Assembly: GCA_029962745.1 (NCBI GenBank)
Contig: CM057154.1
Span: 25,977,808 to 26,041,807, forward strand
From: Echinometra lucunter
Lineage: Eukaryota > Echinodermata > Echinoidea > Camarodonta > Echinometridae
DNA: 64,000 bases
Reading direction: 5' to 3'
Position numbers and translations under genes: made by a program. Under the pieces are notes generated by a model. The model did not search any database, had not been told where the DNA came from, and saw nothing but the letters and a program-made list of their open reading frames with translations. Shown piece by piece: positions 21,816 through 33,754 of this stretch (positions are counted from its first letter, which is position 1; every line of letters begins with the position of its first letter).

Positions 21816-23835
21816 CTGTGAAAAGAAAAACTTACTTTCTATTAACTTGCAAAACATGTATATCTTACAATACATTGATAAGGGATAACTTATAATTAAT
21901 AACTTATATTATTATATTTATATTCATACCGCCCCCCCCCCCCCCCAAAAAAAAAATAACAGCTCATGATTCAATGTTAGTGTGCTTCGGAGGATTCCAT
22001 TTCATTCAGTTTCAAAGCTTTTAAATAGCCTAACGGCAAACATTCCATCAGGAGAAAGCTTGGCAGCATATCAACTTTTTCTGTCTCTAACTTGAATGCA
22101 CCCCTTCCTTCGTCTTCTTGTCCAAACAATTTTCAAACTCATCTATCCATTTTATCTCATAGTGTACAGTGTCGCTTTTCATATTGTGATTTTCTTTGTG
22201 TTGTCTCTGTCTCTGTGTTTGTGTTTGTTTTCATTGTATTCATTAAATAGGCTTTTCCGCCCAATGTCGTCATGATTGCATCCGAATTAACAATGCGATC
22301 ACTCAGTTTCGAGCGAATTTTAATAATCACAAAAAACTAAGTAGTTCATTCAGTTTAATTTTCTTAGCATGCGATTTCTTGATTTTTCTCAAATGAACGT
22401 GTAAACAGCGCGTTCAAATTAAAAATGCACGTAAAATGCTTTCAAATTCGCACCAGCACCGCCCCGATGAATTCAAATTCACGAATAGGCAAGCATTTAT
22501 AGCACTTGGGAAGTGTTTTTCGTTACTGCGTATAGTTCCTTGTACTCTGTTTGAATGAATTATGCAAACTACCTTGAGATGGGATCTTTATACTGCAATT
22601 TCTCATTCCTCTGACGAACTTTCATCAAAGCATGCCAGATAAAAAGAAAATATATATATCAGTTAAGCATGTAGGTGTTATTTCATACCTTTAGGGAATA
22701 AACTGAAAATGGAAGTAAAAATTAGAAAGAAAATAAATACATAAAACATGATTGAAATAAACCCTAAAATTGTGAATTTGAATTTTTGAAGATTAAAATG
22801 GAATTACATTGTTACTAACAATGAAAAGGGGGTGAATATGACGTAAAAATGCGGTAAGAATAACAATGAACTACAGAAATTTTTATGTAACTAAATTCGA
22901 ACTTTCAAAGTGCGAAGGTGTGTGCCTTTAAATTTAATTGGTATTTGGGCCGAAATTGAACGTCTGTCAAACTGGCGCAAAATTGAATGACAACGTTTAA
23001 TTGAATGAATCTCTCTCTCTCTCTCTAAATTAAATGAATGAAATTTTAAAGGAATGACATAAAATGAAATTGAATGCTTAAAGAATGAACATGAATTATG
23101 AGAACAACGAGTTGGGGAAAATCCTACGAACGTGAACGTCTATTCATGAATTCCATTTTCGCTTTTTTTTTTCTCTCAGACTCTGTTGGTAGCTGAGAAA
23201 TGAGAAACCCAGCCAGAGGATAATTAAAGCGAACCGTTTTTTACAGCAAAAAGGGAAATTAGCATGAAATGTGTTAAATAATAGTCTCACATTTTTTTGT
23301 TTTTGAAAGATACTTATGGAAGATTACATTAAATTCCATCTGCATAAGATCCGGTAACTTCTAGTACCGTAAAGGCTATACCCTGCCGTCAGGCCTTCTC
23401 CGCTCATAGAACAAATTTCATGTAGTACAGTGGCGTAGCTCCGATTTTGGGCAGATTTATGCACTTATGTCTAAAAGCGCTGACCAAAATTGGTGCAGTT
23501 TTTGAAAGATGATAGATATGGAAGCACTTTCAAAAATAAGTTATGGGGTAATTTTAAAGGAAATAACAATTTTAGATTCCCCAGGTAGATAACTCCCTCA
23601 CAACCATTTCGGACACTTGCTAGCATAAGCCGTTGCAATCCAACGCAACAAAAGGGACATCTGTTGGACGAATTAAACAAGGGTAGTGGGTGTTATACAG
23701 AAATCCTTCTAGGCTAAAACTGACCATAAGTTTGAATGTTGTTAATTTCTGTTGTTATATAAGCAGTTACGTTTGCATGTAAAGGCGTTCATTTGAAGAC
23801 TCGGTATCACATGCTACACTTTTCACATGAACAAA
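21816..23835. other. Non-coding flank upstream of Ig exon C
   Basis: A counterpart of 14200-16210 inverted. It holds a C-run/A-run at 21931-21957 and a (CT)n tract at about 23009-23027. No supported exon. Confidence 0.6.
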
Positions 23836-23839
23836 TTAT

Positions 23840-24212
23840 ACAGTCATGTTCCCGATTCTAGAGACGTAATAACAGAATTACAGGGAAACAGGGAGGGGCA
23901 AAATAGGGAACGGGTGGAGAGATAGCAAGAAAACGAATAGGCCTATACTAAACGGAGTATATATAGTCATGTTCCCGATTCTTATTAACTAATAACAGAA
24001 TTACATGGAAATGGGGAGGGGCAAAATAGGGAACGGGTGGAGAGATAGCAAGAAAACGAATAGGCCTATACTAAACGAAGTATAATTATACAGTCATGTT
24101 CCCGATTCTAAAGACCTAATAACAGAATTACAGGGAAATGGGGAGGGGCAAAATAGGGAACGGGTGGAGAGATAGCAAGAAAACGAATAGGTCTATACTA
24201 AACGAAGAAAAA
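23840..24212. repeat. Three tandem copies of a 122-127-bp unit
   Basis: The landmark CCCGATTCT recurs at 23852, 23974 and 24101 within units that also contain GGGAACGGGTGGAGAGATAG and GAATAGGCCTATAC. Contig 2 has a single copy (about 14080-14210), so the expansion is specific to this copy. Confidence 0.9.
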
Positions 24213-24544
24213 ACATTATCGTAGCAGACAACGGAAAAATTGGAAGGAAACCCAGTGAATGATAAGTTTCAAAAATTAAATTAGAGGAATTAAAAAAAAT
24301 AATGGGGAACTTGGTAAGTCTGTTTACGTAGAAACGAATCTGGATAAGTGGTAGTCTACTATAAGAGAATACGGGGATTAGAATGATAGCAAATTATGTT
24401 AAGTAAAAATATATTTTTAATCATCTGAGAAATAGCTTTTTAAAAGCATTTCAAACTTTGGCCTAGCAACATCTTATTAATAAAATATATTTTTTTGCGG
24501 GTAAAATGACAGCTAGTAGCTGTTCAGAGAGCAGGATGAGGGGG

Positions 24545-24950
24545 GTGCACTGGCGTACTGAATGATAAATTTCAACCATGGTTTATTTTCAATTTTTCAT
24601 TAGTGATATCACGCGAAATTCATTATTTCTCCCTAGACTACCTTTCTACTGTTAAGTAACGCATTCACAATTTCCCCATATAGCATGCATAGCAAGGCAG
24701 AAAACACGCATAATATCAATAATAATGTGTTTTATGATATAATAGTTGGTTTTATCTGTTTATCTGACAAAGGATTCAAACTTTGATCATGAATATTCTT
24801 AGATTTACCAAAACTAGACAAGGGCATTAAGTTTGTAGTCCAAAATAGTGTTCTTTTACAGAGTTGCAAACCATCAATGCTGCAAAAAGCTCCTTTACCA
24901 TGGGAGTGCACCCGCGTAGCCGGGGGGGGGGGGCGATGGGGGCGGTCGAA
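24545..24950. other. Copy-specific interval, right arm
   Basis: No counterpart in contig 2, which has other sequence at the equivalent place. It ends in a G-run module (CGCGTAGCCGGGG, about 24912-24945) of the kind seen at 53850. No gene was recognised. Confidence 0.5.
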
Positions 24951-25105
24951 GACCGTTTTGAAACTTGGCAGACGTTTTAGAAAACGCCCAGAAAACCTTA
25001 AAGAACGTTTGTGAAACCTAGGGGACGTTTTTAGAACGTCCGAAAAACCTCTCCAGAAAGTACATACAACCTTTCTAGAACGTTTTGAAACATGGTAGAC
25101 GTTGT
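24950..25105. repeat. Degenerate AAAACGT array, right arm copy
   Basis: Short counterpart of 12940-13375 in inverted orientation. Confidence 0.65.
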
Positions 25106-25223
25106 AAGAACTTTTATAAAATTTTTAATAATTGTAATCAAAATGATAATTTTAACCTGAAGTGAAGCTCTTTCAGTACAATGCACTTAATGGTCTATAA
25201 TCCCTATTCTTATTATCCATACC

Positions 25224-25675
25224 CATGATGGATATGGGTTTGTGCATTGCATGGCATGGCTTATGAATTCAAACACGGTAGATTTATGCTTCAGGCACCA
25301 TTGGGGAGGTCTACAATGGGTATTACTTAGCAAGCTTTCTTTATGGCCATTGAGTTTTGGGCAAGGGTCGATGGGATTAATGGTTTGGAATGGAGCAAAA
25401 TGCCTACGGATGGACCTGTGACAATGAAAAGCACCTCCCGGAATTGCAACACATCATGCACACCCCCCCCCCCCCCCTCTTCAACACGAACTAGCAGGAA
25501 CACGTACCGCTACAATTACCACAGACATGCCAGATAATACGGTCCCGGAATACGGTACTGTCAATTCAAATTCCATAATCGAATTGTGATTAAAAAGACA
25601 AAACACGATCACTCATGCATAAACTTTTGAATTCATAAGCCATGTCATTCACTGCACAAACCCATATCCATCATG
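25224..25675. mobile_element. 452-bp relative of the 11880-12818 palindrome
   Basis: It has the same CATGATGGATATGGG ends, but one arm is largely missing, leaving about half the length. A GINGLEWSKMPTDG frame is again the repeat arm, not a gene. Confidence 0.75.
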
Positions 25676-26123
25676 AGTTATCATAAATTCATCGGACAAT
25701 CAGCAATTTCTAAACTTGATAACTTATCACTTCACCCAAAGCATGCAAAGTAGATAGCCATTTCCTGCTTCAACCTAATTTTCATTTCCTTTACAAAAGT
25801 GGGCAGTGCTCACTTAAGCATAAAACATTTTCGGACTTTTTGGTGTCATATGATAGAGGAGACCTTCAGCTATCCATATGAATCAAAATTTTCCCAAAAT
25901 TTGATTATTTTTACTTTTATTTGGAGGCCATTTTAAAAAGTGTATCGTTTGGGGACGCTGTGTAGAAGAGAGAAGAGGCATCATGAATTTTCTTTGAATG
26001 AATAGTTCAGGACTGTTCTAGTTTGTGTTAAGATTAATATCAAAAGTGGAAACTTTGCCCAATCAAATCAGAATTCACGATTAAAATCTTGGGGAATGGT
26101 GTCTCTCTGGCTGTTACTTTAAT

Positions 26124-26529
26124 CCCAGGTCAAAAACAGTTAAGGACCAGTTCAAGGCAACTGATACTGGTACCAGTTGATACCAGTTCAGTGAACTGGT
26201 TTCAGTACGGAAATTGGTATACTGGAATCAACTGGAATCAACTGGTTTCCATTTGCAAAAAAAATCAACTGGTACCAGTGGTCAACTGGTCTCAATTCGA
26301 ATACCAGTTGCCAACTGGTACCAGTTGGAAGTACGGTTGGAATGATACCAGTTAGGACCAGTATACCCATTTCAATATTGAAACTAGTTAATTTCACTGG
26401 AATCAACTAATACCAGTTAGGACCAGTATACCAATTTCCATATTGAAACCAGTTCACTTAACTGCATGGAATCAACTGATTCCAGTATAGTTGCCTTGAA
26501 CTGGTCCTTAACTGTTTTCTTGACCTGGG
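26124..26529. mobile_element. 406-bp CCCAGGTCAA inverted-repeat element
   Basis: Counterpart of 11107-11446 with the same ends (CCCAGGTCAA and TTGACCTGGG) and ACTGG-rich interior. It is longer by about 66 bp because of extra ACTGG units. Confidence 0.75.
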
Positions 26530-28115
26530 TACGGCTTATGCAAGAGCCGATGTATGCTAATAAGGATTCAGAAGTGTTTAGGGCGGGTTTCGAGGGGATT
26601 TGCGTGCATAACCATGCATGGTGACACCCACAGAAACTAAACTTATTCATTACAGCATACCAATGTCCATACTGAAACCAGTTCGTTTAGGTGAAATCCA
26701 CTCGTACCAGTACCAGTTTCTTTGAACTGAGGCATACTTGATTCTTTACCTTTACCTTTACCTGGTCACAAGTTGTGACCCAGTTGAAACCAGTTAAGAC
26801 TTCAAGTTGTCAAACTTAATTAGTAACAGGTACTAATATTAATTAGTACTTGTTCTAATTATGTTTTTTCAGTGCAGTGACAACTATATGGGAATACTGG
26901 TTTACCTCCAATCTGTCCAATTAATATAAAGGGCGTTAGTGATCGAAGACTTGCATGTACATAGTGACAAGTATATTCCACATATACTTTTATTTAAATG
27001 AATGAACTTTAGGTTCTGGTTAGTATTTCCTAGTTCGTGTTTAATTACCTGTTATTGATACAAATTGATGTCATGTCATAGTAATTGTTGATTTTACATT
27101 ATTTTTTTATGTTGGCAATGTATTACACAAGACTAAATCACTAGTAATTAAGAAATATGCTGAAAATTCAAATAAATTACTTTCAAATATGAATCTGCAC
27201 ACATCCAATAGTCACTTATGCAAATTAACAGGTTTCAACTGGTATTCAAATGGTATTTTTCTTCTGGTTTCAACAATAGCAGTCACCAGTTGAATATAGT
27301 GGTTTCAACTGGAAATTGTTTAAACTAGATATTTGCTCCAGTTCTAGATACTGGTTTCAACTGGGATATTCATGTATCCTACTTTTTTTCCAAATGGAAA
27401 AAATAATTGTCTTAATTCATCCAACTTTGTTTATTCCTCTTAAAACTAATAAAACCCATTGAAAACAGTTAAATCAAACTGGGAACTTTCCAACTGGTTT
27501 CAACTTGAATCAGCTGGCAGTTACTCGATTTAGAAACACTATAGTTTATAGCATGATTGCTTTCAACTGGAATCAACTGGTAAATCCGCTAGTCCCGTAC
27601 GTGGATGATTCCAACAGTTATCAAATGGAGTTTGGTCCAGTTGCTTCAACTGGAATCAACTTGCATGTTTTAATGCGCCATTTTATTCAACTGGTTCAAC
27701 TGGAATCAACCTGTAAATCTGCCAGTTTTGACCGGTAGATTTCAACTGGTGTTTGTTTCAACTGAAATCAACTTCTATGTTTTAAAATGCCAGTTTATTT
27801 CATTACTTCTAGTTGGAATCAACTGGTAAATCTGCCAGTTGTGTGCAGTGGTTTTGAACTGGTATAAAATTTGTCCAGTTTATTCCACAAGTTTCAACTG
27901 GAATTAACTGGCATATTTCAGAGTGTGCCAGTTTATCAAATTGGTTTTCAAGTGGAATAAACTGGTGTCTAATGTGAACCAGAAACTTCCAGTTGAAACC
28001 AGTTGAATAAATTGCCACATATACCAGTTCGGTCAAATGGATTCAACTGGTACCAGTTGATTCCAGTTGACAACAGTTGAAAATTCAACTAGTTTTATCT
28101 GTTTTTTCTACCTGG
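26530..28115. repeat. ACTGG/CCAGT modular foldback array, right arm copy
   Basis: Inverted counterpart of 9650-11106, with repeat-dense ends and a unique AT-rich core (about 26830-27220). Confidence 0.8.
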
Positions 28116-28583
28116 GATATCAGAGGCGATAGTTTGGGCTAGGAAGGAGGGCATGACTCTCACCTATCACCCATCATGCCTGATCGCTATCAACCTCTGG
28201 ATATCATCTTGGATCTCATCTTGGACAACACCATGGACATCGTTTCCTACATTGTGTTCGACAGCATCATCGACAGCGTCATCGCCATTGGCGACTGCTT
28301 CTTTTGAAATATGTGATTTATCCTTCTGGAATCTTCTTTTTCATCTGGAGCTTTAACATGTTTAAGCCAGCTCACCTCTTGGACTATACGTTCCAAGAAC
28401 ATTCTGGACTCATAATTTGGATTCATATTCTCTGGATCAGAGTTTTTTTTCTAATCCAGACAAATTTAAGTCTTGCTTAACTTAACTATTATATGTCTGT
28501 ATAGATCTCTTTTCATGAGATGTTTGTGAATATTTGTAGTATACTATAATAACATGTAATTTAAAATCTATTTGTTCGATTCT

Positions 28584-28722
28584 GGGGAGCGTTTCATGAA
28601 GAGTCTTGTCGGTGATTTTCACTTACTAATTTGTTCTCAGCCAATCAGATGCGAGGATTTTCACTAGCTTATAACATTTGTCAGTGGAAATCACTGACAA
28701 AACTCTTCATGAAACGCTCCCC
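28584..28722. mobile_element. 139-bp palindromic MITE, copy 2
   Basis: Ends GGGGAGCGTTTCATGAAGAG and the complement. Same length as the other two copies. Confidence 0.85.
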
Positions 28723-29073
28723 TGGTCTTTTGTGGGCTTTAGATCGCAACACCTTTGTGATAACTGTGTTACCAAAGTCATAATAGTATGATCTAAGGAT
28801 TTCAACCAAATACAGTCTTAATACTGTGCTTATTTATACCACCTTCTAGATCAATGATAAATGAAAATGGAAAAATGGAAAAATGGAGAGTCAAAAGAAG
28901 AAGGAAGACGATGCCCGACCCCCTCGATGAAAATTGTTTTCTGGATTTTCGTCTGCTGAGTAGCCTCCCCCCCCCCCCCCCCATGACTTCGATGCCATTT
29001 TGATGGCTGGATCAACCCTGTGCCTTTGTTAAAGGGTTTCGGAATATTTGGCGAACATGATTTGTTTACAGTT

Positions 29074-29522
29074 CAGGGGCCATATTCATGAAACCTTACT
29101 AAGCTAGTTGCCAAGTAGGCCTTATAGTTGCCAGCTAAATTCACTAGTTGCAAACTTCTTAGTTGGCAACTATTTTATCCATTTGCAAACTAACCAGATA
29201 GTTGCTTGCCTGAGTAACATCGGGTGATCCCTTTGAAATGCCTTTCTTGTCGATGGATGAATGGTGCAGGGGGAGGGGATCTATTATACCATACATTGCA
29301 TTTATTCCCTATAAGAAATTTTGTTTTTTCAGAGAAATTTATGTAAAAAAAAATGATAAAGAAAGAAACATTCCTGTATATGAGCTGGGAAGTATTAGCA
29401 GCCAAATAAACTTAGGAAAGTTTCATGAATAACATTTAGTTGGCAAGTAGGCTTAGTTTAGCAACTAAGGACCATTTTAGTTGCCTATTAGACTTAGTAA
29501 GGTTTCAAGAATATGGGCCCTG
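29074..29522. mobile_element. CAGGG-ended MITE, intact, 449 bp
   Basis: The left end CAGGGGCCATATTCATGAAA and right end (complement CAGGGCCCATATTCTTGAAA) form the TIR. The interior repeats TTGCCAACT/AGTTGGCAA motifs. No transposase. The CAGGG ends recall hAT elements, but no matching 8-bp flanks are visible. Confidence 0.75.
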
Positions 29523-29790
29523 GTGAGCTGCATTACTGAGCGAAACTCCATTACAATAAACTCGCCTTTAAGATACCACCCAACATTTCATGTTCTGAAT
29601 ATAGAGAAGCTTTTTGAATTGACCTCTGCGGCCGGATATTACGTATCGGTAGGGTTCGAACCCTATAACGGACAAAATAGGTAATTATACATTAAAACTC
29701 ATGTGAAAGTGCTTCCACTTCAGATATTGATTACAATAGTTTTCTTCACTAATGTGCAAAATTTGGTGCTTTTAGACAAAACTGCACAAA

Positions 29791-29847
29791 GAAGAAGAAG
29801 AAGAAGAAGAAGAAGAAGAAGAAGAAGAAGAAGAAGAAGAAGAAGAA
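29791..29847. repeat. (GAA)19 microsatellite
   Basis: 57 bp of pure GAA; 25 repeats in the second copy (47833-47907). The 85-codon frame spanning it is read-through of the microsatellite. Confidence 0.9.
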
Positions 29848-30103
29848 TTAGGGGAAGGAATTATCAGCGTCTTAGTTTCACATTTAAAAGCAAAGAAACC
29901 AGGCAAAAACTACGGACTAGATGGCCATTACTTCCACTGAAGCTGTTCTATATGTCATGATTACTTTATCAAATCACTACTATGGCATATCGATACTTCT
30001 TTCGATATGATCTACATGTAATCCATTCATTATATTCTTTACTGTTATTTATTCATCATAATCAGTTTGAGTGTACTATGTGTTATGATTGTGAAGGCTG
30101 AAG

Positions 30104-30232
30104 AAGAAGCAGAAGATGAAGAAGAAGAAGAAGAAGAAGAAGAAGAAGAAGAAGAAGAAGAAAAAGAAAAAGAAGAAGAAGAAGAAGAAAGGTAAGGAGA
30201 AGAAGAAGAAGAAGAAGAAGAAGAAGAAGAGT
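30104..30232. repeat. Interrupted (GAA)n tract
   Basis: AGAAGAAG tract with AAAAGA and GGTAAGGAG interruptions; the counterpart is about 48160-48280. It is followed by AAAATGTATGAACTTGTACT, a 60-bp stretch repeated after the tract at 31069. Confidence 0.85.
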
Positions 30233-30299
30233 GGGAAAAAAATAAAATGTATGAACTTGTACTTGTTAATATTAACTTTCATAAGGTATTCTGATATGT

Positions 30300-30945
30300 T
30301 ATGTTCATCAATTAAAAGATGGAGTTTTGTCTTACTTTTTACTGAATTAATTCAATTAAGAATGCTACAAAACAACAACAAAAAAAAAACTTGTACAAAA
30401 TATCGTTTAAATACACACGGAAATACAGTATGGACCCCAACGAAAACAGCTTTAGCTGAAACGAATATGGATGAAAGAATAACTTAATTCTGGAACACCT
30501 TCTGACCACCGCCATGCTTTTTGTGCTGGAGTTTGATAAACTTACTAGAAAATAGGCACAGTGAGATCAGCAGTCCCAGGAATGCAACATTGGGTGTTCT
30601 AGAAGTAAGAGACATGTTCCTAAGCATCGCGGTGCTTCATCAATAAAACAGTCCTCGGCGTTGTTCTAGTCCATGTACACAATCCACCAGTGTTTGCTAG
30701 AAAATGATTTCAAAATTGGATATACTCATTACACATGCATAGATGAAAACCCTTTTGACGGTTAGGTGACTCAGTCGAGTCTTTAGATGCCGCTCTTCAA
30801 TTCTGTCCCGTCAAAAGAGTTGACTGTTATGCATGAGAACCGACTTTATCAGTGAGTTCAATGCTCCGTACCTATATGGTTAAAAGCGGATCCTTCAGGA
30901 TCTTCGTTTTCTGTCTTAAATAGTGATTTAGGGGGAGGGGGTTGG
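30300..30945. other. Unassigned interval, no gene seen
   Basis: Single-copy-looking sequence matching 48345-48995 closely. No frame is better than chance. Confidence 0.55.
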
Positions 30946-30950
30946 GGTCA

Positions 30951-31120
30951 GAGGCGCCGGAAGGTGGTGGGTGGGGCAGGGAGAGACGGTCACTCCTCCA
31001 TCCCAAAAGTTGAGGGGCAAAACGCATTTTCGCCCCCCCCCCCCAAAAAAAAAAAGAGGAGAGGAAGATGAAGAAGAAGAAGAAGAAGAAGAAGAAGAAG
31101 AAGAAGAGTTTGAAAGAAAA
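30951..31120. repeat. C-run/A-run element with (AAG)n tail
   Basis: GGCGCCGGAAGGTGG, then AAAACGCATTTTCG, C-run, A-run and (AAG)n. A related unit lies at 31359-31450, with contig 4 counterparts at 48999-49160 and 49407-49500. The layout suggests a short interspersed element with a simple-repeat tail, though no pol III boxes were found. Confidence 0.5.
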
Positions 31121-31358
31121 GATAAAATGTATGAGCTTATATTTATTAATATTAACTTTCATAAGGTAATTTATATATAAATTTTAGGTTTTTGCTGCAC
31201 GCTTAAGATCATCTCAGTTTGCATTCAACAATTGAAGCTTTTCGTGGGCTAATGCTACAGGAAATCGTGTGAATAGGCCAGTAATAGGCCTATTAAAATG
31301 TTGACTTTAAGCTTGCAATACCAACTTTAATCACAGTAGTGGTGGGTCCAAAGCAAAG

Positions 31359-31760
31359 CCGCCGGAAGTAAGAGGGGGTAGTCACCCCCAAACGAAAAGG
31401 TGTTGGGCCAAAACGCATTTTTGCCCCCATAGCGCCCCGCCCCCAAAAAGATGAAAGAAAAAGAAAGCATGGGCTGTGGGGATGGTGGCTGCAACTAGAG
31501 GGCTGGCCTGCAGCAAATTTTGCTGGGGGCGGGCCCACCCAGCCCCCACCTGCAATTTTGCTAAAACCAACAAAAGAATTAAAGCCAATATCTATATTGT
31601 AAATTGCTCATTTCATATAGGCTTCCAAAACCATAAAGGCTTCATGCTTCAGGGGGCTTTTCCCCTAGAGAACCCCTATATCAGGGGCCTAGAACCCCTG
31701 GATTTTCTCATGTTTAGGTGTCAGCGCCCACCCTCCCCCTTCCAAAAACGTTCGCAGCCC
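31359..31760. repeat. Second CGCCGGAAG/AAAACGCATTTT element and GC-rich flank
   Basis: GCCGCCGGAAGTAAG, AAAACGCATTTTTGCCCCC and further C-rich modules (GGGGGCGGGCCCACCC). Short frames on both strands are repeat-derived. Confidence 0.5.
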
Positions 31761-31875
31761 CTGTTATCATTGTTAAAGAAAGTTAATTGGATGTAACTGG
31801 CTTTGCTGTAGAACCGGAATGGTGTGTGTTTTGATGATAAAATAACACTTTTATCATTGAAAAGGTTTTTTTTTT

Positions 31876-31897
31876 CTCGCTCGCTACGCTCGCTCGT
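31876..31897 (-). repeat. CGAGCGAGCGTAGCGAGCGAG motif
   Basis: Same family as positions 9, 163, 233 and 62490-62670; counterpart at 49929-49950. Preceded by a T-run. Confidence 0.7.
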
Positions 31898-32796
31898 ATA
31901 ATTTTCACACAGATGGTTTCTGAAAGCAAAGGAATTCGGCAAGTAAGAATTATGTAAGAAATTACATAATCTAGATGGTTCAATGGCCGATGCTGTCATT
32001 TTCTGACTTCTCTTTCCTTCTAACCATGAAAAATGATGCTTGTTTCCTCGCCCATACACGGACTGTTAACAAGTGTGTTAAAGAATACAATTGGTGGAAA
32101 ATTATGAAAAAAATACCCCAAATCAAACAATTAGTCATTTTCCGTTTTCTATGAACGACGACGAAGCTATGTATACACATACGTTTGCAGTCTCAGTTTC
32201 AGCTGGACACGCTCAATGCACTTTCTTTGTTTTCTGCTTGCCCAACAAACAAAATAAGCCGTAAGTTGGAAAGTACACAGTTGGACTGTGCATTGTCCAA
32301 CTTACTAAATATGATGACCGCTTTCGATGACGCCCTATCGTGAAAGCAAGTTTATCTTGGAATATATTTGGTCAGTATGGTCACAGATCTGCCAGGGCAT
32401 TCTAGTGCATTGGCAGAGGCATGGTAAACAACATCTTATTTAACCGGGAAAAGGGCCATTTTTCTGAAAATATTCAGCGAGATTTTTTTCTATGGAATAT
32501 ATCATGATGTTATGTGGAATCTAAGAAAAAAAAAAACCCATCAAATTTCGCTTAAAATAACGGGCACCTTCCACACTCCTATTGTCGCGAAAGAGGAAAA
32601 CTTAAAGAGGATCCCTTTTGCAAATCGTTAGAAACTTCATGAAACCTACGAGGATCAAAAATTACATCCCACACTGATCAGGACTACGAAATATCATAGT
32701 CCTAGGCTATCCAGCTTTCTTGATGGAAGACATGAAAAACCATCCCAAATCCCTTTGAACCGTATCCAAAACGAGATAAAAACATTTCTACCATGT

Positions 32797-32925
32797 CCCT
32801 TCCCGGGAAATATTTTTACCATGTGCCTTCCGGGGAAATATTTTTACCATGTCCCTTCCCGGGAAATATTTTTACCATGTGCCTTCCGGGGAAATATTTT
32901 TACTACATGTCTCTTCCCGGGCTCC
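32797..32925. repeat. 28-bp VNTR with alternating CCCGGG/CCGGGG variants
   Basis: Landmarks at 32801, 32829, 32857, 32885 and 32915 give 28-bp spacing (the last 30). Alternate units read TTCCCGGGAAAT and TTCCGGGGAAAT. Contig 4 has only about one and a half units (50858-50905). Confidence 0.9.
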
Positions 32926-33109
32926 GTACGCAAATGAGATAAGGCAAAACAATGATAGGCTTGGGTGTTTGGCTGTAACGGGAAAACATATAAAATACTG
33001 CAGTTAGCCCATGACATGACTTTATTTGTTTGTACAGTTAGGTAAGGTAATAGAGATATAAACAAAAAAACAGAAAAAATAGGCAAGTTCTTCTATACAC
33101 GGCTATCTT

Positions 33110-33110
<1 letters not shown>

Positions 33111-33140
<30 letters not shown>
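33111..33140. repeat. (CT)n microsatellite
   Basis: 30 bp of pure CT. The second copy has a shorter, interrupted tract near 54413. Confidence 0.9.
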
Positions 33141-33141
<1 letters not shown>

Positions 33142-33754
33142 ATTTTGTTCTCTTTATGCCTCTATCAGAGTCTGAAAAGAAGTAGAAATCAAAGAGCATC
33201 TCGTATGTCATTTCTCTTTACACTTTGTTTATTCATTTGCCAATGTTTCTTGCTTGTTTAAAAGCAAAACTTTCATAAACGCACATGTTATGCTTGCGTC
33301 AATTTGTGTCAAGGCTACATGTACTAACCCAATTTCGCAAACTGAAGCTCATTGCTTCTTTTTAGTCGACTATCACACATATTCAACATGGATAGTTTGG
33401 AAACTACTGTACATCTAACAAATCTTATTTTTGAAAAATGGGAGGTTTGATTCGGTGTTAATTTTTTTTTTTTTAAATCAGAACTCAAGATTTCTTTTTA
33501 AGGTCTTAAAGCACATGTACCACATAATCACAAAGAAAACTGTTCATTTTCAGTAAAGCCATGAATTTGAAAAACACTGTAATTTACTGCTCAGACATGA
33601 ACAGACAGGAGGAAAACCCCCTAATGAATTTACAGATATATGGGCACATTCAAAATATAAATTTGCATAGGTACATGTACAATGTATTTCAATTGCACTG
33701 ATGTACATATGATGTATTTAATATTGATGGTGATACGTGTGATACTTATAAGTA

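Larger units (their letters stand above)
20166..29429 (-). repeat. Right arm of large inverted repeat (contig 3)
   Basis: The inverted homologue of 8308-17860; the first bases TAACGTGATA mirror the last bases of contig 2. Relative to the left arm it lacks the 198-bp MITE, has a shorter palindrome, carries a triplicated 122-127-bp unit, and has an unrelated ~400 bp at 24545-24950. Both arms are within 3% of the same length (9.55 and 9.26 kb). Confidence 0.9.

Noticed and set aside
29640..29680. GGTTCGAACCC, a tRNA B-box-like sequence
   Set aside because: The T-arm does not pair, and no acceptor stem, anticodon arm or A box is present nearby.
29703..29960. 85-codon ORF with hydrophobic start and a poly-Arg run, 91 codons in the second copy
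   Set aside because: The run is a (GAA)n microsatellite; both substitutions between copies change the amino acid, and no domain is present.
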